Origin: an uncultured Aquimarina sp. | GTDB taxonomy: Bacteria > Bacteroidota > Bacteroidia > Flavobacteriales > Flavobacteriaceae | Assembly: GCA_947500505.1 (NCBI GenBank) | Contig: CANMSL010000009.1 | Coordinates: 62,001 to 126,000 of the forward strand | Direction: 5' to 3' | Length of the DNA: 64,000 nucleotides | Part shown: positions 36,156 to 44,879 of the stretch, one piece after another | How positions within the stretch are numbered: the first letter of the stretch is position 1 | Layout of the letters: each line of letters starts with the position of its first letter | The notes under the pieces: model-generated | Told to the model about the DNA's origin: nothing | The model's database searches: none | Seen by the model: only the letters and a program-made list of their open reading frames with translations | Translations under genes and position numbers: made by a program

Positions 36156-37817
36156 ATGATAAAGAAAGTTTTCTTGATTTTTGTACTGACTCTTTTTTCA
36201 ATACAATTTAAGTCACTACAAGCACAATCCAATACTACTGATAGTAAAACGATCCAAATTTCTCCAAAGTTAGTAGTGGGGATGGTAATTGATCAAATGA
36301 GATATGATTATCTGACACGATTTTATGATCGTTTTGGAGAAGGTGGTTTTAAAAGAATGATAAGAGAAGGATTTAATTGTAAGAATAATCATTTTAATTA
36401 TATTCCAACATATACAGGGCCTGGACATGCTTCTGTTTATACAGGCACTACACCACAAAATCATGGGATCATTTCCAATTATTGGTATGATAAGTTTAGT
36501 AAGAAAAGAGTGTATTGTGCTAGTGATCCGTCCGTAAAAGCGGTTGGAACGGATAGCGAGATGGAGAGAATGTCTCCACACCGCATGAAAACAACTACAG
36601 TTGCAGACCAGAATAGATTGCATACACAGTTAAAAGGTAAAACTATCGGAATAGCAATCAAGGATAGAGGGGCAATATTGCCTGCGGGGCATTCTGCAGA
36701 CGGAGCTTATTGGTTTAGAGGGAAAGATGAAGGAAAGTGGATCACCAGTACTTATTATAGAAATGATTTACCGGGTTGGGTAAAGCAATTTAATGACTCG
36801 GATAAAGCTGCCTCTTATTTAAAAGTCTGGAATACGTTATATGATATTAAATCCTATAAAGAAAGCGGTCCTGATAAAAATAATTTCGAAAGAGGGTTTA
36901 AAGGCAAAGCAACTGCCACCTTCCCGTATGATCTGGCAGCGCTCAAAGATCAAAATGAAGGCTACGATATCATAAAAGGATCTGCATACGGAAATAGTTT
37001 AACCGCAGATTTTGCAATAGAAGCAATTGATGGTGAAGCTTTGGGTCAGGATGATATTACGGATTTTCTAACGGTTAGTTTTTCCAGTACAGACTATGTA
37101 GGACATAATTTTGGGGTAAATTCTAAAGAAATTGAAGATACCTATCTACGGTTAGATAAGGATTTAGAGCGATTTTTTAAAGCACTGGATGCTAAAGTTG
37201 GAAAAGGAAATTATACAGTTTTTCTAACCGCAGATCACGGTGCGGTCCACGTACCATCATATTTGCAGACAGTAAAAATACCATCTGGATATTTCGCGAT
37301 GGATACTTTGATCAAAGAAGTCAAAACTTTTGTAAAAGAGAAGTTTAAGGTTGACGGATTAATAGAACAAATAGATAATGACCAGGTTTTCTTTGCATAT
37401 GATATTCTGAGTAAAAATAATGTGAATGCCCAGGAATTAGAGAAAACAATTGCACATTTCATCTTACAATATGATAAAATCGACAAGGTGTTTACCCGAC
37501 AGCAATTGTTAAATGGGACATTTACAGATGGGGTCGCAGCTTTAATACAAAAAGGATTTAATCAGAAAAGGAGTGGTGATGTAATTTTTGTACTTAATCC
37601 TGCTACCATTACATATTCTCCTACTGGATCAACACACGGAAGTGGATTGAACTATGATACCCACGCCCCATTATTGTTCTTTGGGAAAGGCATAAAACAG
37701 GGGAGTACAACACAAAGGACAACAATAACAGATATAGCTCCCACTATTTCTGCATTATTGGGGATTACATTTCCTAATGGAGCTACAGGTGATGTGTTGC
37801 ATTTTGTATTGAAATAA
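36156..37817 (+). CDS. PafA-type alkaline phosphatase
   Basis: A 553-residue secreted phosphatase of the alkaline phosphatase superfamily, PafA branch, which hydrolyses phosphate monoesters. The signal peptide precedes the start of the catalytic domain: VVGMVIDQMRYDYLTRF (metal Asp), the nucleophile in YTGPGHASVYTG, then SFSSTDYVGHNFG and LTADHGAVHVPS (metal ligands) and THGSGLNYDTHAPL near the end. It is constitutively retained in many Flavobacteriaceae for growth on organic phosphate. A TAnnTTTG promoter box precedes it. Confidence 0.92.
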   Translation: MIKKVFLIFVLTLFSIQFKSLQAQSNTTDSKTIQISPKLVVGMVIDQMRYDYLTRFYDRFGEGGFKRMIREGFNCKNNHFNYIPTYTGPGHASVYTGTTPQNHGIISNYWYDKFSKKRVYCASDPSVKAVGTDSEMERMSPHRMKTTTVADQNRLHTQLKGKTIGIAIKDRGAILPAGHSADGAYWFRGKDEGKWITSTYYRNDLPGWVKQFNDSDKAASYLKVWNTLYDIKSYKESGPDKNNFERGFKGKATATFPYDLAALKDQNEGYDIIKGSAYGNSLTADFAIEAIDGEALGQDDITDFLTVSFSSTDYVGHNFGVNSKEIEDTYLRLDKDLERFFKALDAKVGKGNYTVFLTADHGAVHVPSYLQTVKIPSGYFAMDTLIKEVKTFVKEKFKVDGLIEQIDNDQVFFAYDILSKNNVNAQELEKTIAHFILQYDKIDKVFTRQQLLNGTFTDGVAALIQKGFNQKRSGDVIFVLNPATITYSPTGSTHGSGLNYDTHAPLLFFGKGIKQGSTTQRTTITDIAPTISALLGITFPNGATGDVLHFVLK

Positions 37818-37870
37818 AGTTTATTATACCTGTTGTTTGTTAAGGTGTTGTTTTTTGAATAGCATAACAG

Positions 37871-38725
37871 CTAGAGATATTTAATCTTTTGAAAGATTTT
37901 TCTCCATCTAAGCTTGCGAATAAATTCCCCTTCTGCTTTTGTAACCAAAAAAGGTTGTTGTTCTCGCTTAGCTTTAAAATAACCAGCTATATAATCTTTG
38001 ATGAGTTGAGGTTGTTTCTTTAGTAAAGCTAATTTTGCAGAAGCAATCAACGTAATCAAAAAGCCATATCGTATTTTATAAAAAGCCTCTCCCTGCTTAT
38101 ATTTTGCCTTTGGATTATAGGTGTTTCCTGTGGGTTTAAGGTGTTTTACTTTTAGAGATTCATCACTTCTGACTTCCCAATTGTGGTATTGTGCCAGTAA
38201 CTCGTCTATGGTATCCCAGCCCATGGCAGGTTTTAGTCCGCCGATATCCAGATAGCAGGATTTTCTATAAGCCTTTAGTGCTCCCCGAATATGATCCTTA
38301 TTTGTCAGGTTTTCCAACACCCATTCATTCCCTTTTTCAATATAGCAGAAACCACCTGCCATCCCAATTTTTGGATTTTCTCTAAAATGTTTTACTATTG
38401 TTTCCAGGTATTTTTCAGGAAATATAAGATCCGCATCAAACTTACAAATCACATCATAATCCGTGTCTAAGGTTTTATATCCTTCATAAAATGCATTGAT
38501 AACTTTGCTGCCAGGCATATGATCTACAGAAGAATTAGTATTCACCAGAGAAATATAGGAATGCTTACCGATAAAATTATTCACAACAGTTTCGGTAGTA
38601 TCTGTAGAATTGTCATTGACTACAACTATTTTTTTAGGAAGTAACGTTTGCTGTACTAATGACCCTAAGGTTTTACCAATCATCTGTTCCTCATTATGTG
38701 CTGGTATGATGATGTAAATGTTCAA
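37871..38725 (-). CDS. Family 2 glycosyltransferase
   Basis: A 284-residue inverting glycosyltransferase of the GT-A fold. The nucleotide-sugar region is IIIPAHNEEQMIGKTLGSL at the N-terminus, VVNDNSTDTTE follows, and the DxD motif is CKFDADLIFP. There is no membrane segment. The following gene upstream (a methyltransferase) is on the same strand with a 21-base gap. Acceptor and donor are unknown. Confidence 0.88.
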   Translation of the reverse strand: MNIYIIIPAHNEEQMIGKTLGSLVQQTLLPKKIVVVNDNSTDTTETVVNNFIGKHSYISLVNTNSSVDHMPGSKVINAFYEGYKTLDTDYDVICKFDADLIFPEKYLETIVKHFRENPKIGMAGGFCYIEKGNEWVLENLTNKDHIRGALKAYRKSCYLDIGGLKPAMGWDTIDELLAQYHNWEVRSDESLKVKHLKPTGNTYNPKAKYKQGEAFYKIRYGFLITLIASAKLALLKKQPQLIKDYIAGYFKAKREQQPFLVTKAEGEFIRKLRWRKIFQKIKYL

Positions 38726-38746
38726 AAGTATAGTAATTGATATAAA

Positions 38747-39268
38747 CTATTTTTTCTCGGCATATATAATATAGTATCTTGGTATAAAATATCTGAGTAG
38801 AGGCCTAAAGCCAATTTTTTTGATCGGGTGTGTCCATTTTTTTCTGGCTTTGATTTCCCAGCCGGCCTTTTCCAATAACCACTCAAATTGCCAATCCTCG
38901 AATTCGTGATAATGGCGGTCCCAAGGATCTGTTTTACTTCTATATGCTGGAGAAAACCACAGTTTTAATGGTATAGAAGCTACCAATTTTTTTGCTTTAA
39001 TATCTCGCAACACATTAAAAGGAGCAATAAGATGCTCAAAGATCTCAAAAGCAGTTACAATTTCTGCTTCACTAATTTGCACCGCTTTAGTGTTAAGGTC
39101 CAAATCTTCTCCTGATGTATTACTCACTATATATCCTTCCTTTTCCATAAGTTCTACAAATGGATTATGGACGCCGAGATCCAGAACGGCGGCCGGAGCC
39201 GGAGTATGTTCTCGTAAAAATTCCAGTGTTTCTTTATATCGTTTGTGAGGAAAAGTTCCTTCGTACAT
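38747..39268 (-). CDS. SAM-dependent methyltransferase
   Basis: A 173-residue class I methyltransferase-like protein. The SAM-binding motif I is VLDLGVHNPF (usually DLGCGxG, so it is altered here), and later segments AEIVTAFEIFEHLIAPFNVL and IKAKKLVASIPLKLW match motif II and the region after it. ATG 39268 is preferred to an upstream TTG. The neighbouring glycosyltransferase suggests a role in glycan or lipid modification. Confidence 0.72.
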   Translation of the reverse strand: MYEGTFPHKRYKETLEFLREHTPAPAAVLDLGVHNPFVELMEKEGYIVSNTSGEDLDLNTKAVQISEAEIVTAFEIFEHLIAPFNVLRDIKAKKLVASIPLKLWFSPAYRSKTDPWDRHYHEFEDWQFEWLLEKAGWEIKARKKWTHPIKKIGFRPLLRYFIPRYYIIYAEKK

Positions 39269-39445
39269 CTGTAAATGAATTATAAACAATTGAAGTTGTA
39301 AAAATAGACAATTACAAAGATTACTATCGGTTCATTCTCGGGAATTTTAAGAATATATTCGGAATGACGTGTAAAAAGATTGATGCCTCTCTTGATACAG
39401 GTAATAACAAAAAAACTATATCTCCGGAATGAATTGATTGGTTTT

Positions 39446-39826
39446 TTAGTGGATTTTTAATCGAATCACTGTCGCAATAGATTGTGCTCTTGTTTTCATA
39501 AGGTGAGCTTTTGTTCCACTAAAATTATTATCTACAGTGGTTGTAAATAATTTTAGCCAGGTATCAAAATGGATTTTCTCCATTGCTTTTTTATAATGAA
39601 GGTTTTGGTGGATCTGCAACACATTTTTCTTATAATTTCCGGTGTAGAATAGCTGTTGTTCCCAGAAATCGGAAATATGCGGTATGTGTTCTTCTAGACT
39701 TATCTGAGAAATTTCTGTAAAAAATGCACCAATTTCAGAGTCGTTTAATGCTTTCTTATAAAATTCTCTCATGAGGTATTCAATATCCTTACGATTGGCA
39801 ATGTCTCTTAAATTATCCTTGTCCAA
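39446..39826 (-). CDS. Group III truncated haemoglobin
   Basis: A globin of about 126 residues from the proposed TTG start at 39826, beginning DKDNLRDIANRKDIEYLM. The group III pattern is seen in FYKKALNDSEIGAFFTEI, HIPHISDFWEQQLFYTGNY (proximal and distal regions) and the IHQNLHYKKAMEKIHFDTW stretch with the likely proximal His. Group III members handle NO or oxygen. The frame extends further upstream, but that part overlaps the promoter box and inverted arms and has no globin character. Confidence 0.82.
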   Translation of the reverse strand: MDKDNLRDIANRKDIEYLMREFYKKALNDSEIGAFFTEISQISLEEHIPHISDFWEQQLFYTGNYKKNVLQIHQNLHYKKAMEKIHFDTWLKLFTTTVDNNFSGTKAHLMKTRAQSIATVIRLKIH

Positions 39827-39881
39827 AAATACCTTGTTTACGTTAGTTCTAATACACAAAATTACAAGGTATTTGGACAAG
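39818..39881 (-). promoter_or_regulatory. Inverted-arm promoter of the truncated haemoglobin
   Basis: ACAAGGTATTTGGACAAG (39864-39881) is repeated as its reverse complement with two extra bases at 39818-39837. On the minus strand TAATTTTG at 39857-39864 (plus CAAAATTA) fits the -7 consensus, so the arms straddle the promoter and proposed TTG start. This is an operator-like layout, or a leader hairpin. Confidence 0.5.
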
Positions 39882-39896
39882 TACGCTGGTTTTGGG

Positions 39897-40163
39897 CTAT
39901 AATTTTTGTTTGGAAACAATTAGATCACGCAATTCTTGCAGTTTTTCTTTTTCTATCATTTTTTGATGTGCATATGCAAAAATTGCATTCTCCACCACTT
40001 CATTTTCCCTTTCTCCAGAGAGGATATAAGATATGCTTGTTTTGGAAAATGGTTTTTTGTTGTCATTCAGAATTTTATTTTGATTTAAGTACGCCTGTAT
40101 TTTCTTTACATGTTTGCTTCCGATGACTTTCAATATTGCAGCACGTTCCGTAGGTGTAATCAT
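39897..40163 (-). CDS. Small helix-turn-helix-like protein
   Basis: An 88-residue protein starting MITPTERAAILKVIGSKHVKKIQAY. It is all-helical with the segment FSKTSISYILSGERENEVVE, which has the shape of a helix-turn-helix with the recognition helix after a serine-rich turn. I cannot name a family. It lies upstream of the truncated haemoglobin gene and is divergent from the phage-repressor-like gene at 40275, a typical arrangement for paired small regulators. Confidence 0.55.
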   Translation of the reverse strand: MITPTERAAILKVIGSKHVKKIQAYLNQNKILNDNKKPFSKTSISYILSGERENEVVENAIFAYAHQKMIEKEKLQELRDLIVSKQKL

Positions 40164-40274
40164 AAATTAGTTGGTTAATGTTATTGGTAATAGTATCTTT
40201 GTGAATATAATGTTATGATTTCAGTATACAATATTATATAAAATATTAGATATAAGCAAATAATAGTTAATATT

Positions 40275-40646
40275 TTGGATAAAAGTAATAAAATTTTAGA
40301 TAGAGTTATTGTGTTTGCTTCTCATTTGGGGATTAGTCTTAGGAGCTTTAGTCTTTCTATAGGTGCCAGTGCAGGGTATTTGCATAGGCTACAATCAGCT
40401 AATAGTAATATTGGAGGTGACTTTATCGAAAAGATCATACAATTGTATACAGAAATTAATCCTGTTTGGTTGGTTACAGGAGAAGGAAATATGCTAAAAG
40501 AAGTAAATTTGGCCGAAGAATCTAATACTGCTTATTCTAAAAAGGATTATTTTAAACAAGCTTTACTCAGATATTTGGATGATAGGGATATCCGCGAAAA
40601 GCTTGCTGAAATTACAAACCAAAGTGAGCTTAATATAGATGGATGA
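40275..40646 (+). CDS. Phage CI-like/XRE DNA-binding protein
   Basis: A 123-residue protein with a lambda-repressor-type helix-turn-helix in residues about 8-70: LGISLRSFSLSIGASAGYLHRLQ, then IGGDFIEKIIQLYTEINPVWLVTGEGNML, the helix 4-5 ending common in CI-like proteins. The C-terminal part is short and charged, without a peptidase domain. The start codon is TTG 40275, because no in-frame ATG occurs upstream; expression may therefore be weak. It is divergent from the 88-residue helix-turn-helix-like protein. Confidence 0.75.
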   Translation: MDKSNKILDRVIVFASHLGISLRSFSLSIGASAGYLHRLQSANSNIGGDFIEKIIQLYTEINPVWLVTGEGNMLKEVNLAEESNTAYSKKDYFKQALLRYLDDRDIREKLAEITNQSELNIDG

Positions 40647-40670
40647 TTAGTTAAGTCTATCTTTTCTAAG

Positions 40671-41024
40671 CTAGATCACTTCTTTAGCTCCAACGGCTGC
40701 GGCAAAATTTACCTTCACTGTGGGGATACTATTCAAAAATTGTTTTCCGTCCTTTCTTTTGATGGTAATAGTTGTATTTCCGTCCTTATCCTCTTTATCT
40801 GTTACGACAACCTGTACTCCCTGTAGTTGTTTAAAATTAGTGGTTCCCCCTTTTTTAAGGATAAAATTTGGTTTCGGAAACGAAATATATTGATACGTCT
40901 TTGCAGACGGAGAACCTAATGTAATAACATCCCCAACATTTACGGTTTCCGAAGATAAAACTTTAGAATCTTGAGCATTCATCGTTACTATCGATAAAAA
41001 TGCAATAATGAATAAGCTTTTCAT
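40671..41024 (-). CDS. Small secreted protein of unknown function
   Basis: A 117-residue exported protein with signal peptide MKSLFIIAFLSIVTMNAQ and a beta-rich mature part (ETVNVGDVITLG, FKQLQGVQVVVTDKEDKDGNTTITIKR). The basic, short, Gly- and Lys-rich pattern is common in Bacteroidota secreted proteins. It ends 24 bases from the CI-like gene (convergent) and is divergent from the TetR gene. No family recognised. Confidence 0.65.
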   Translation of the reverse strand: MKSLFIIAFLSIVTMNAQDSKVLSSETVNVGDVITLGSPSAKTYQYISFPKPNFILKKGGTTNFKQLQGVQVVVTDKEDKDGNTTITIKRKDGKQFLNSIPTVKVNFAAAVGAKEVI

Positions 41025-41144
41025 GGTATATGTGTATTTTTAAAAATTGATGTGTAGTCTAAAGTTACTATTATTTGATTAACAATAAAACATAAAGTTT
41101 GGTTAAATAATAGTTAATGTGTCATTTATTGATAGTAACGCTAT

Positions 41145-41152
41145 TATTTTTG
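41145..41152 (+). promoter_or_regulatory. Putative -7 box of the TetR-exporter operon
   Basis: TATTTTTG fits TAnnTTTG and lies 18 bases before the TetR ATG at 41171. The flanking sequence TAGTTAATGTGTCATTTATTG has no clear palindrome for autoregulation. Confidence 0.5.
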
Positions 41153-41170
41153 AGTTAAATAGTTTTACCA

Positions 41171-41857
41171 ATGGAGCGTATACTTCAAGACTTAAAGGTC
41201 AATATTCACAATAATATATATCTTAAAGATCCGGAATCTTCTAATTTAGGAAAAAAAATTGTTGAGTTCAGTATTCTTTTGATTGATGAAATAGGTTTTG
41301 ATAGTTTCACCTTCAAAAAATTAGGAGAGAAGATCGGATCCAATGAAAGTTCAATTTATAGATATTTTGAAAATAAACACAAGTTACTCTTATACCTTAC
41401 TTCCTGGTATTGGGGATGGTTGGAGTATCAATTGGTATTTACAACAAATAGTATTTCAGATCCAAGCGAAAAACTGAGAAAAACTATTGAAATTGTGACG
41501 CGTACTACAAAAGAAGATTCATCTTTTTCTCATATTAACGAGGTGCTTTTAAATAAGATCGTCATTAATGAATATTCTAAATCATATTTAACCAAAGAGG
41601 TTGATAAAGAAAATAAGGAAGGATATTTCTCGATATACAAAAGATTAGTAAATAGGATTAAGGATGTAATTCTGGAAGTAGACATTAGGTATCCTTTTCC
41701 TACCAGTTTAGCAAGTACCATTACAGAAGGTGCTCTGCACCAACATTTTCTAAAGGATCATTTCTCTTCGTTAACAGATTGTGATGAGAAAACCACTCCT
41801 ACAATATATTTTATTGACCTAGTATTTAATTCTTTAAACAACCAAAAGAATGGCTAA
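41171..41857 (+). CDS. TetR-family transcriptional regulator
   Basis: A 228-residue regulator. The N-terminal DNA-binding domain is recognised from FDSFTFKKLGEKIGSNESSIYRYFENKHKLLLYL at residues about 35-70, a TetR helix-turn-helix with the YRYFENK ending. The C-terminal ligand-binding domain is unlike known TetR subgroups. Its end overlaps the ABC transporter gene by eight bases, so it heads an operon of regulator, ABC protein, adaptor and outer-membrane channel and probably senses a transported compound. Confidence 0.88.
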   Translation: MERILQDLKVNIHNNIYLKDPESSNLGKKIVEFSILLIDEIGFDSFTFKKLGEKIGSNESSIYRYFENKHKLLLYLTSWYWGWLEYQLVFTTNSISDPSEKLRKTIEIVTRTTKEDSSFSHINEVLLNKIVINEYSKSYLTKEVDKENKEGYFSIYKRLVNRIKDVILEVDIRYPFPTSLASTITEGALHQHFLKDHFSSLTDCDEKTTPTIYFIDLVFNSLNNQKNG

Positions 41858-43517
41858 AAACATACTCACTGCGTGGCAGCGTCTTATGGGACTCTTAAAA
41901 CTTGATAAAAGAGATATCCTACAAATATTTTATTATGCGATTTTTGCAGGATTAGTCAGCTTGTCACTTCCGTTAGGAATACAGGCAATTATCAATTTAT
42001 TGCAAGGAGCTCAAATCAGCACTTCCTGGATTATTCTGGTAATTCTCGTAACTGCGGGTGTCCTGTTTGTAGGAATACTTCAGTTGATGCAAATAAGGAT
42101 TATTGAAAATGTACAGCAAAAGATTTTTACCAGGGCTTCTTTTGAGTTTACATATCGTTTCCCAAAAATTAAAATGAGTGAACTGCGTAATTATTATCCG
42201 CCGGAGCTTGCAAATCGTTTTTTTGATACGTTAAATATACAAAAAGGGTTGTCAAAGATATTGGTCGATTTTCCTACTGCATTGGTACAAATTATTTTCG
42301 GACTTCTGTTATTATCATTTTATCATCCTTTCTTTATTATTTACGGTTTGCTTTTATTGTTACTGATCTATGTGGTGTTTAAGTATACAGCTACCAAAGG
42401 ATTGGAAACAAGTTTACGCGAATCCAAAAGTAAATATAAGGTGGCTCACTGGATACAAGAGGTAGCAAGATCCATTGTAAGTTTTAAATTATCGGGTAGA
42501 ACAAGTCTGGCACTTAATAAGAATGATAATCTGGTTGCAGATTATCTCGAATCCAGAGAAAGCCATTTTAAGATATTAGTGATTCAATTTATTCAAATGA
42601 TTGGGTTTAAGGTATTGGTTACGGCAGGGCTGTTGTTGATCGGTGGAGTTCTGGTTTTAAATCAACAAATGAATATTGGTCAGTTCGTAGCAGCAGAGAT
42701 CATTATTTTATTGGTGATTAGTTCTGTAGAAAAACTGATTGTGGGGTTAGAATCTTTTTATGATGTATTAACTTCTTTAGAGAAATTGGGACAGGTGGTA
42801 GATAAAGAATTAGAGCCACAAGAAGGCGAAACACCTTTTAAGGAAGATGAAGGTTTTACTGTAGAACTTGATCAGGTTTCTTATACGGTTCCTGAAAGAG
42901 ATAAAAAAATAATTGATAACATTTCATTGACTATTACACCTACATGTACCATTTTGATACAGGGATCTAATGGATCCGGTAAAACGACACTTTTACGATT
43001 GATCGCAGGTTTGCTGGAGCCTGATGAAGGTAGCATTTATATTAATAATGTCTCTCTGAAAGGAGTAAATCTTAATTACTACAGGGGATATCTGGGACAG
43101 TCGCTTACAGAAGAATCTCCTTTTGAGGGGACTATTCTGGATAATATAACTTTTGGGGATGTTAGTGTTATTAACGAGCAAGTCTATTGGGCATTAGAAA
43201 AAGTAGGATTACTGGAGTTTGTTAAAGAGCAACCTAAAGGTTTATTAACAATGTTATATCCAGAAGGTAGGCAGATACCTTATACCATTGCTAAAAAAAT
43301 TGTTTTAGCACGTGGAATCGTGAGAAAGCCTAAATTATTGATTCTGAAAGATCCGTTAGATCAATTTAATGGGTCAGAAGCTTCCAGGATTATGGATTTC
43401 CTGGTAGATCCTGGAAATCCCTGGGCATTGGTAGTAGTTAGTCAAAATAATAAATGGGCATCCCGTTGTGGTAGAATTATAACCATAGATAAGGGAAAAA
43501 TCATAAGTGAAAAATAA
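41850..43517 (+). CDS. ABC exporter with degenerate ATPase domain
   Basis: A 555-residue fused permease-ATPase of the type 1 exporter class. Residues about 1-320 form the six-helix membrane domain; residues 330-555 the ATPase domain. Walker A is intact (GSNGSGKTTLLRL, near residue 372) and the Q-loop region QSLTEESPFEGT is present. The signature LSGGQ is replaced by EGRQIPYTIAKKIVLARG, Walker B is LLILKDPLDQF with Lys in place of the final hydrophobic-Asp, and the switch His is replaced in VVVSQNNKW. The gene is co-transcribed with the HlyD and TolC genes. The changes occur together and look ancient, not like decay. Confidence 0.9.
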   Translation: MAKNILTAWQRLMGLLKLDKRDILQIFYYAIFAGLVSLSLPLGIQAIINLLQGAQISTSWIILVILVTAGVLFVGILQLMQIRIIENVQQKIFTRASFEFTYRFPKIKMSELRNYYPPELANRFFDTLNIQKGLSKILVDFPTALVQIIFGLLLLSFYHPFFIIYGLLLLLLIYVVFKYTATKGLETSLRESKSKYKVAHWIQEVARSIVSFKLSGRTSLALNKNDNLVADYLESRESHFKILVIQFIQMIGFKVLVTAGLLLIGGVLVLNQQMNIGQFVAAEIIILLVISSVEKLIVGLESFYDVLTSLEKLGQVVDKELEPQEGETPFKEDEGFTVELDQVSYTVPERDKKIIDNISLTITPTCTILIQGSNGSGKTTLLRLIAGLLEPDEGSIYINNVSLKGVNLNYYRGYLGQSLTEESPFEGTILDNITFGDVSVINEQVYWALEKVGLLEFVKEQPKGLLTMLYPEGRQIPYTIAKKIVLARGIVRKPKLLILKDPLDQFNGSEASRIMDFLVDPGNPWALVVVSQNNKWASRCGRIITIDKGKIISEK

Positions 43518-43523
43518 GAAGGT

Positions 43524-44876
43524 ATGCTAAATATTTCAAACAATAAGCTTAATAAATCTGTAAGCATTTTAGGATATAAAGCTTCACAGAAGGTGTTTGG
43601 TAAAGAACATTATAAGTACTTTAATCGTTTTTTGTTAGCGTTTACCATCATCATTTTCATTATTCTGTTTCTTCCTTGGACACAGAATATTAACGGTAAT
43701 GGGTTTGTAACCACATTAACACCGGATCAGCGACCACAAACAATTCAATCACCAATTCCCGGCAGAATTGAAGAGTGGTATGTACGCGAAGGAGACTTTG
43801 TGAAAAAAGGAGATACTATTTTAAGGATTTCCGAAGTGAAAAACGAATATTTTGATCCTGATTTAGTAGCCAGAACAGGGAAACAAATCAAAGCAAAGTC
43901 CATGTCAGTTACTTCATATGAAGAAAAAGTAAAAGCGTTAGCAAATCAGGCGGATGCACTTTTACAAGAGCGTGCTCTAAAGTTGGAGCAAGCTAATAAC
44001 AAATTGCTGCAATCACGATTAAAGGTAAAAAGTGATAGTATTGATCTAGAGGCTGCCAAAACCAATATTAGCATCGCTGAACGACAATTTAATCGTATAC
44101 AGCAGTTAGAAGATGAGGGATTAAAGTCCCTAACTGATGTAGAAGAAAAACGATTAAAACTACAGGAAACACAGGCAAAATTAATTTCGCAGGAAAATAA
44201 ATTATTGGCGAGCAAGAACGATGTAATTAATGCACAAATCGAGATGAATCGTATTCAGGCTGAGTATGCAGAAAAAATATCCAAATCTCAAAGTGATCGG
44301 TTTACTGCACAATCCGGTCAGTATGATGCAGAAGCCCAGGTGACTAAATTAGAGAATGAGTACACCAATTACGAAATTCGAAATGATTTATATTATATCA
44401 AGGCTCCACAAAACGGATTCATTAATAAGGCAATCCAATCTGGTATTGGGGAAACCTTTAAGGAAGGAGATCAATTAGTAGGCATTATGCCTTCTGATTA
44501 CGATATGGCGGTAGAAACTTTTGTGAAACCGATCGATCTGCCCTTGATACATTTAGATGAAGATGTACGTATACAATTTGACGGATGGCCGGCAATCATT
44601 TTTAGCGGATGGCCTAATGTATCTTATGGAACTTATGCTGGTAAAGTTGTGGCTATAGAAACCTTTATCAGCCCTAATGGAAAATATAGAGTACTCATAT
44701 CCCCGGATCCTAAAGAGCATCCTTGGCCTGATGGAGTACGTGTAGGGTCAGGAGCCACTACCATTGCGTTACTGGAAGACGTACCAATTTGGTTCGAATT
44801 GTGGAGACAACTAAATGGATTTCCGCCTAATTATTATCAGCCAGAAGATAAAGCAACAACCTCCAAAAAGAAATAA
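43524..44876 (+). CDS. HlyD-family membrane fusion protein
   Basis: A 450-residue periplasmic adaptor of the HlyD type. A single N-terminal membrane helix (about residues 31-48, AFTIIIFIILFLPW) is followed by the lipoyl-like half motif IPGRIEEWYVREGDFVKKGD, a long coiled hairpin (about 120-280, LEQANNKLLQSRLKVKSDS) and the second lipoyl half YYIKAPQNGFINKAIQSGIG. The C-terminal beta-barrel contains MPSDYDMAVETFVKP. It links the ABC protein to the TolC-type channel. Confidence 0.92.
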   Translation: MLNISNNKLNKSVSILGYKASQKVFGKEHYKYFNRFLLAFTIIIFIILFLPWTQNINGNGFVTTLTPDQRPQTIQSPIPGRIEEWYVREGDFVKKGDTILRISEVKNEYFDPDLVARTGKQIKAKSMSVTSYEEKVKALANQADALLQERALKLEQANNKLLQSRLKVKSDSIDLEAAKTNISIAERQFNRIQQLEDEGLKSLTDVEEKRLKLQETQAKLISQENKLLASKNDVINAQIEMNRIQAEYAEKISKSQSDRFTAQSGQYDAEAQVTKLENEYTNYEIRNDLYYIKAPQNGFINKAIQSGIGETFKEGDQLVGIMPSDYDMAVETFVKPIDLPLIHLDEDVRIQFDGWPAIIFSGWPNVSYGTYAGKVVAIETFISPNGKYRVLISPDPKEHPWPDGVRVGSGATTIALLEDVPIWFELWRQLNGFPPNYYQPEDKATTSKKK

Positions 44877-44879
44877 TCT

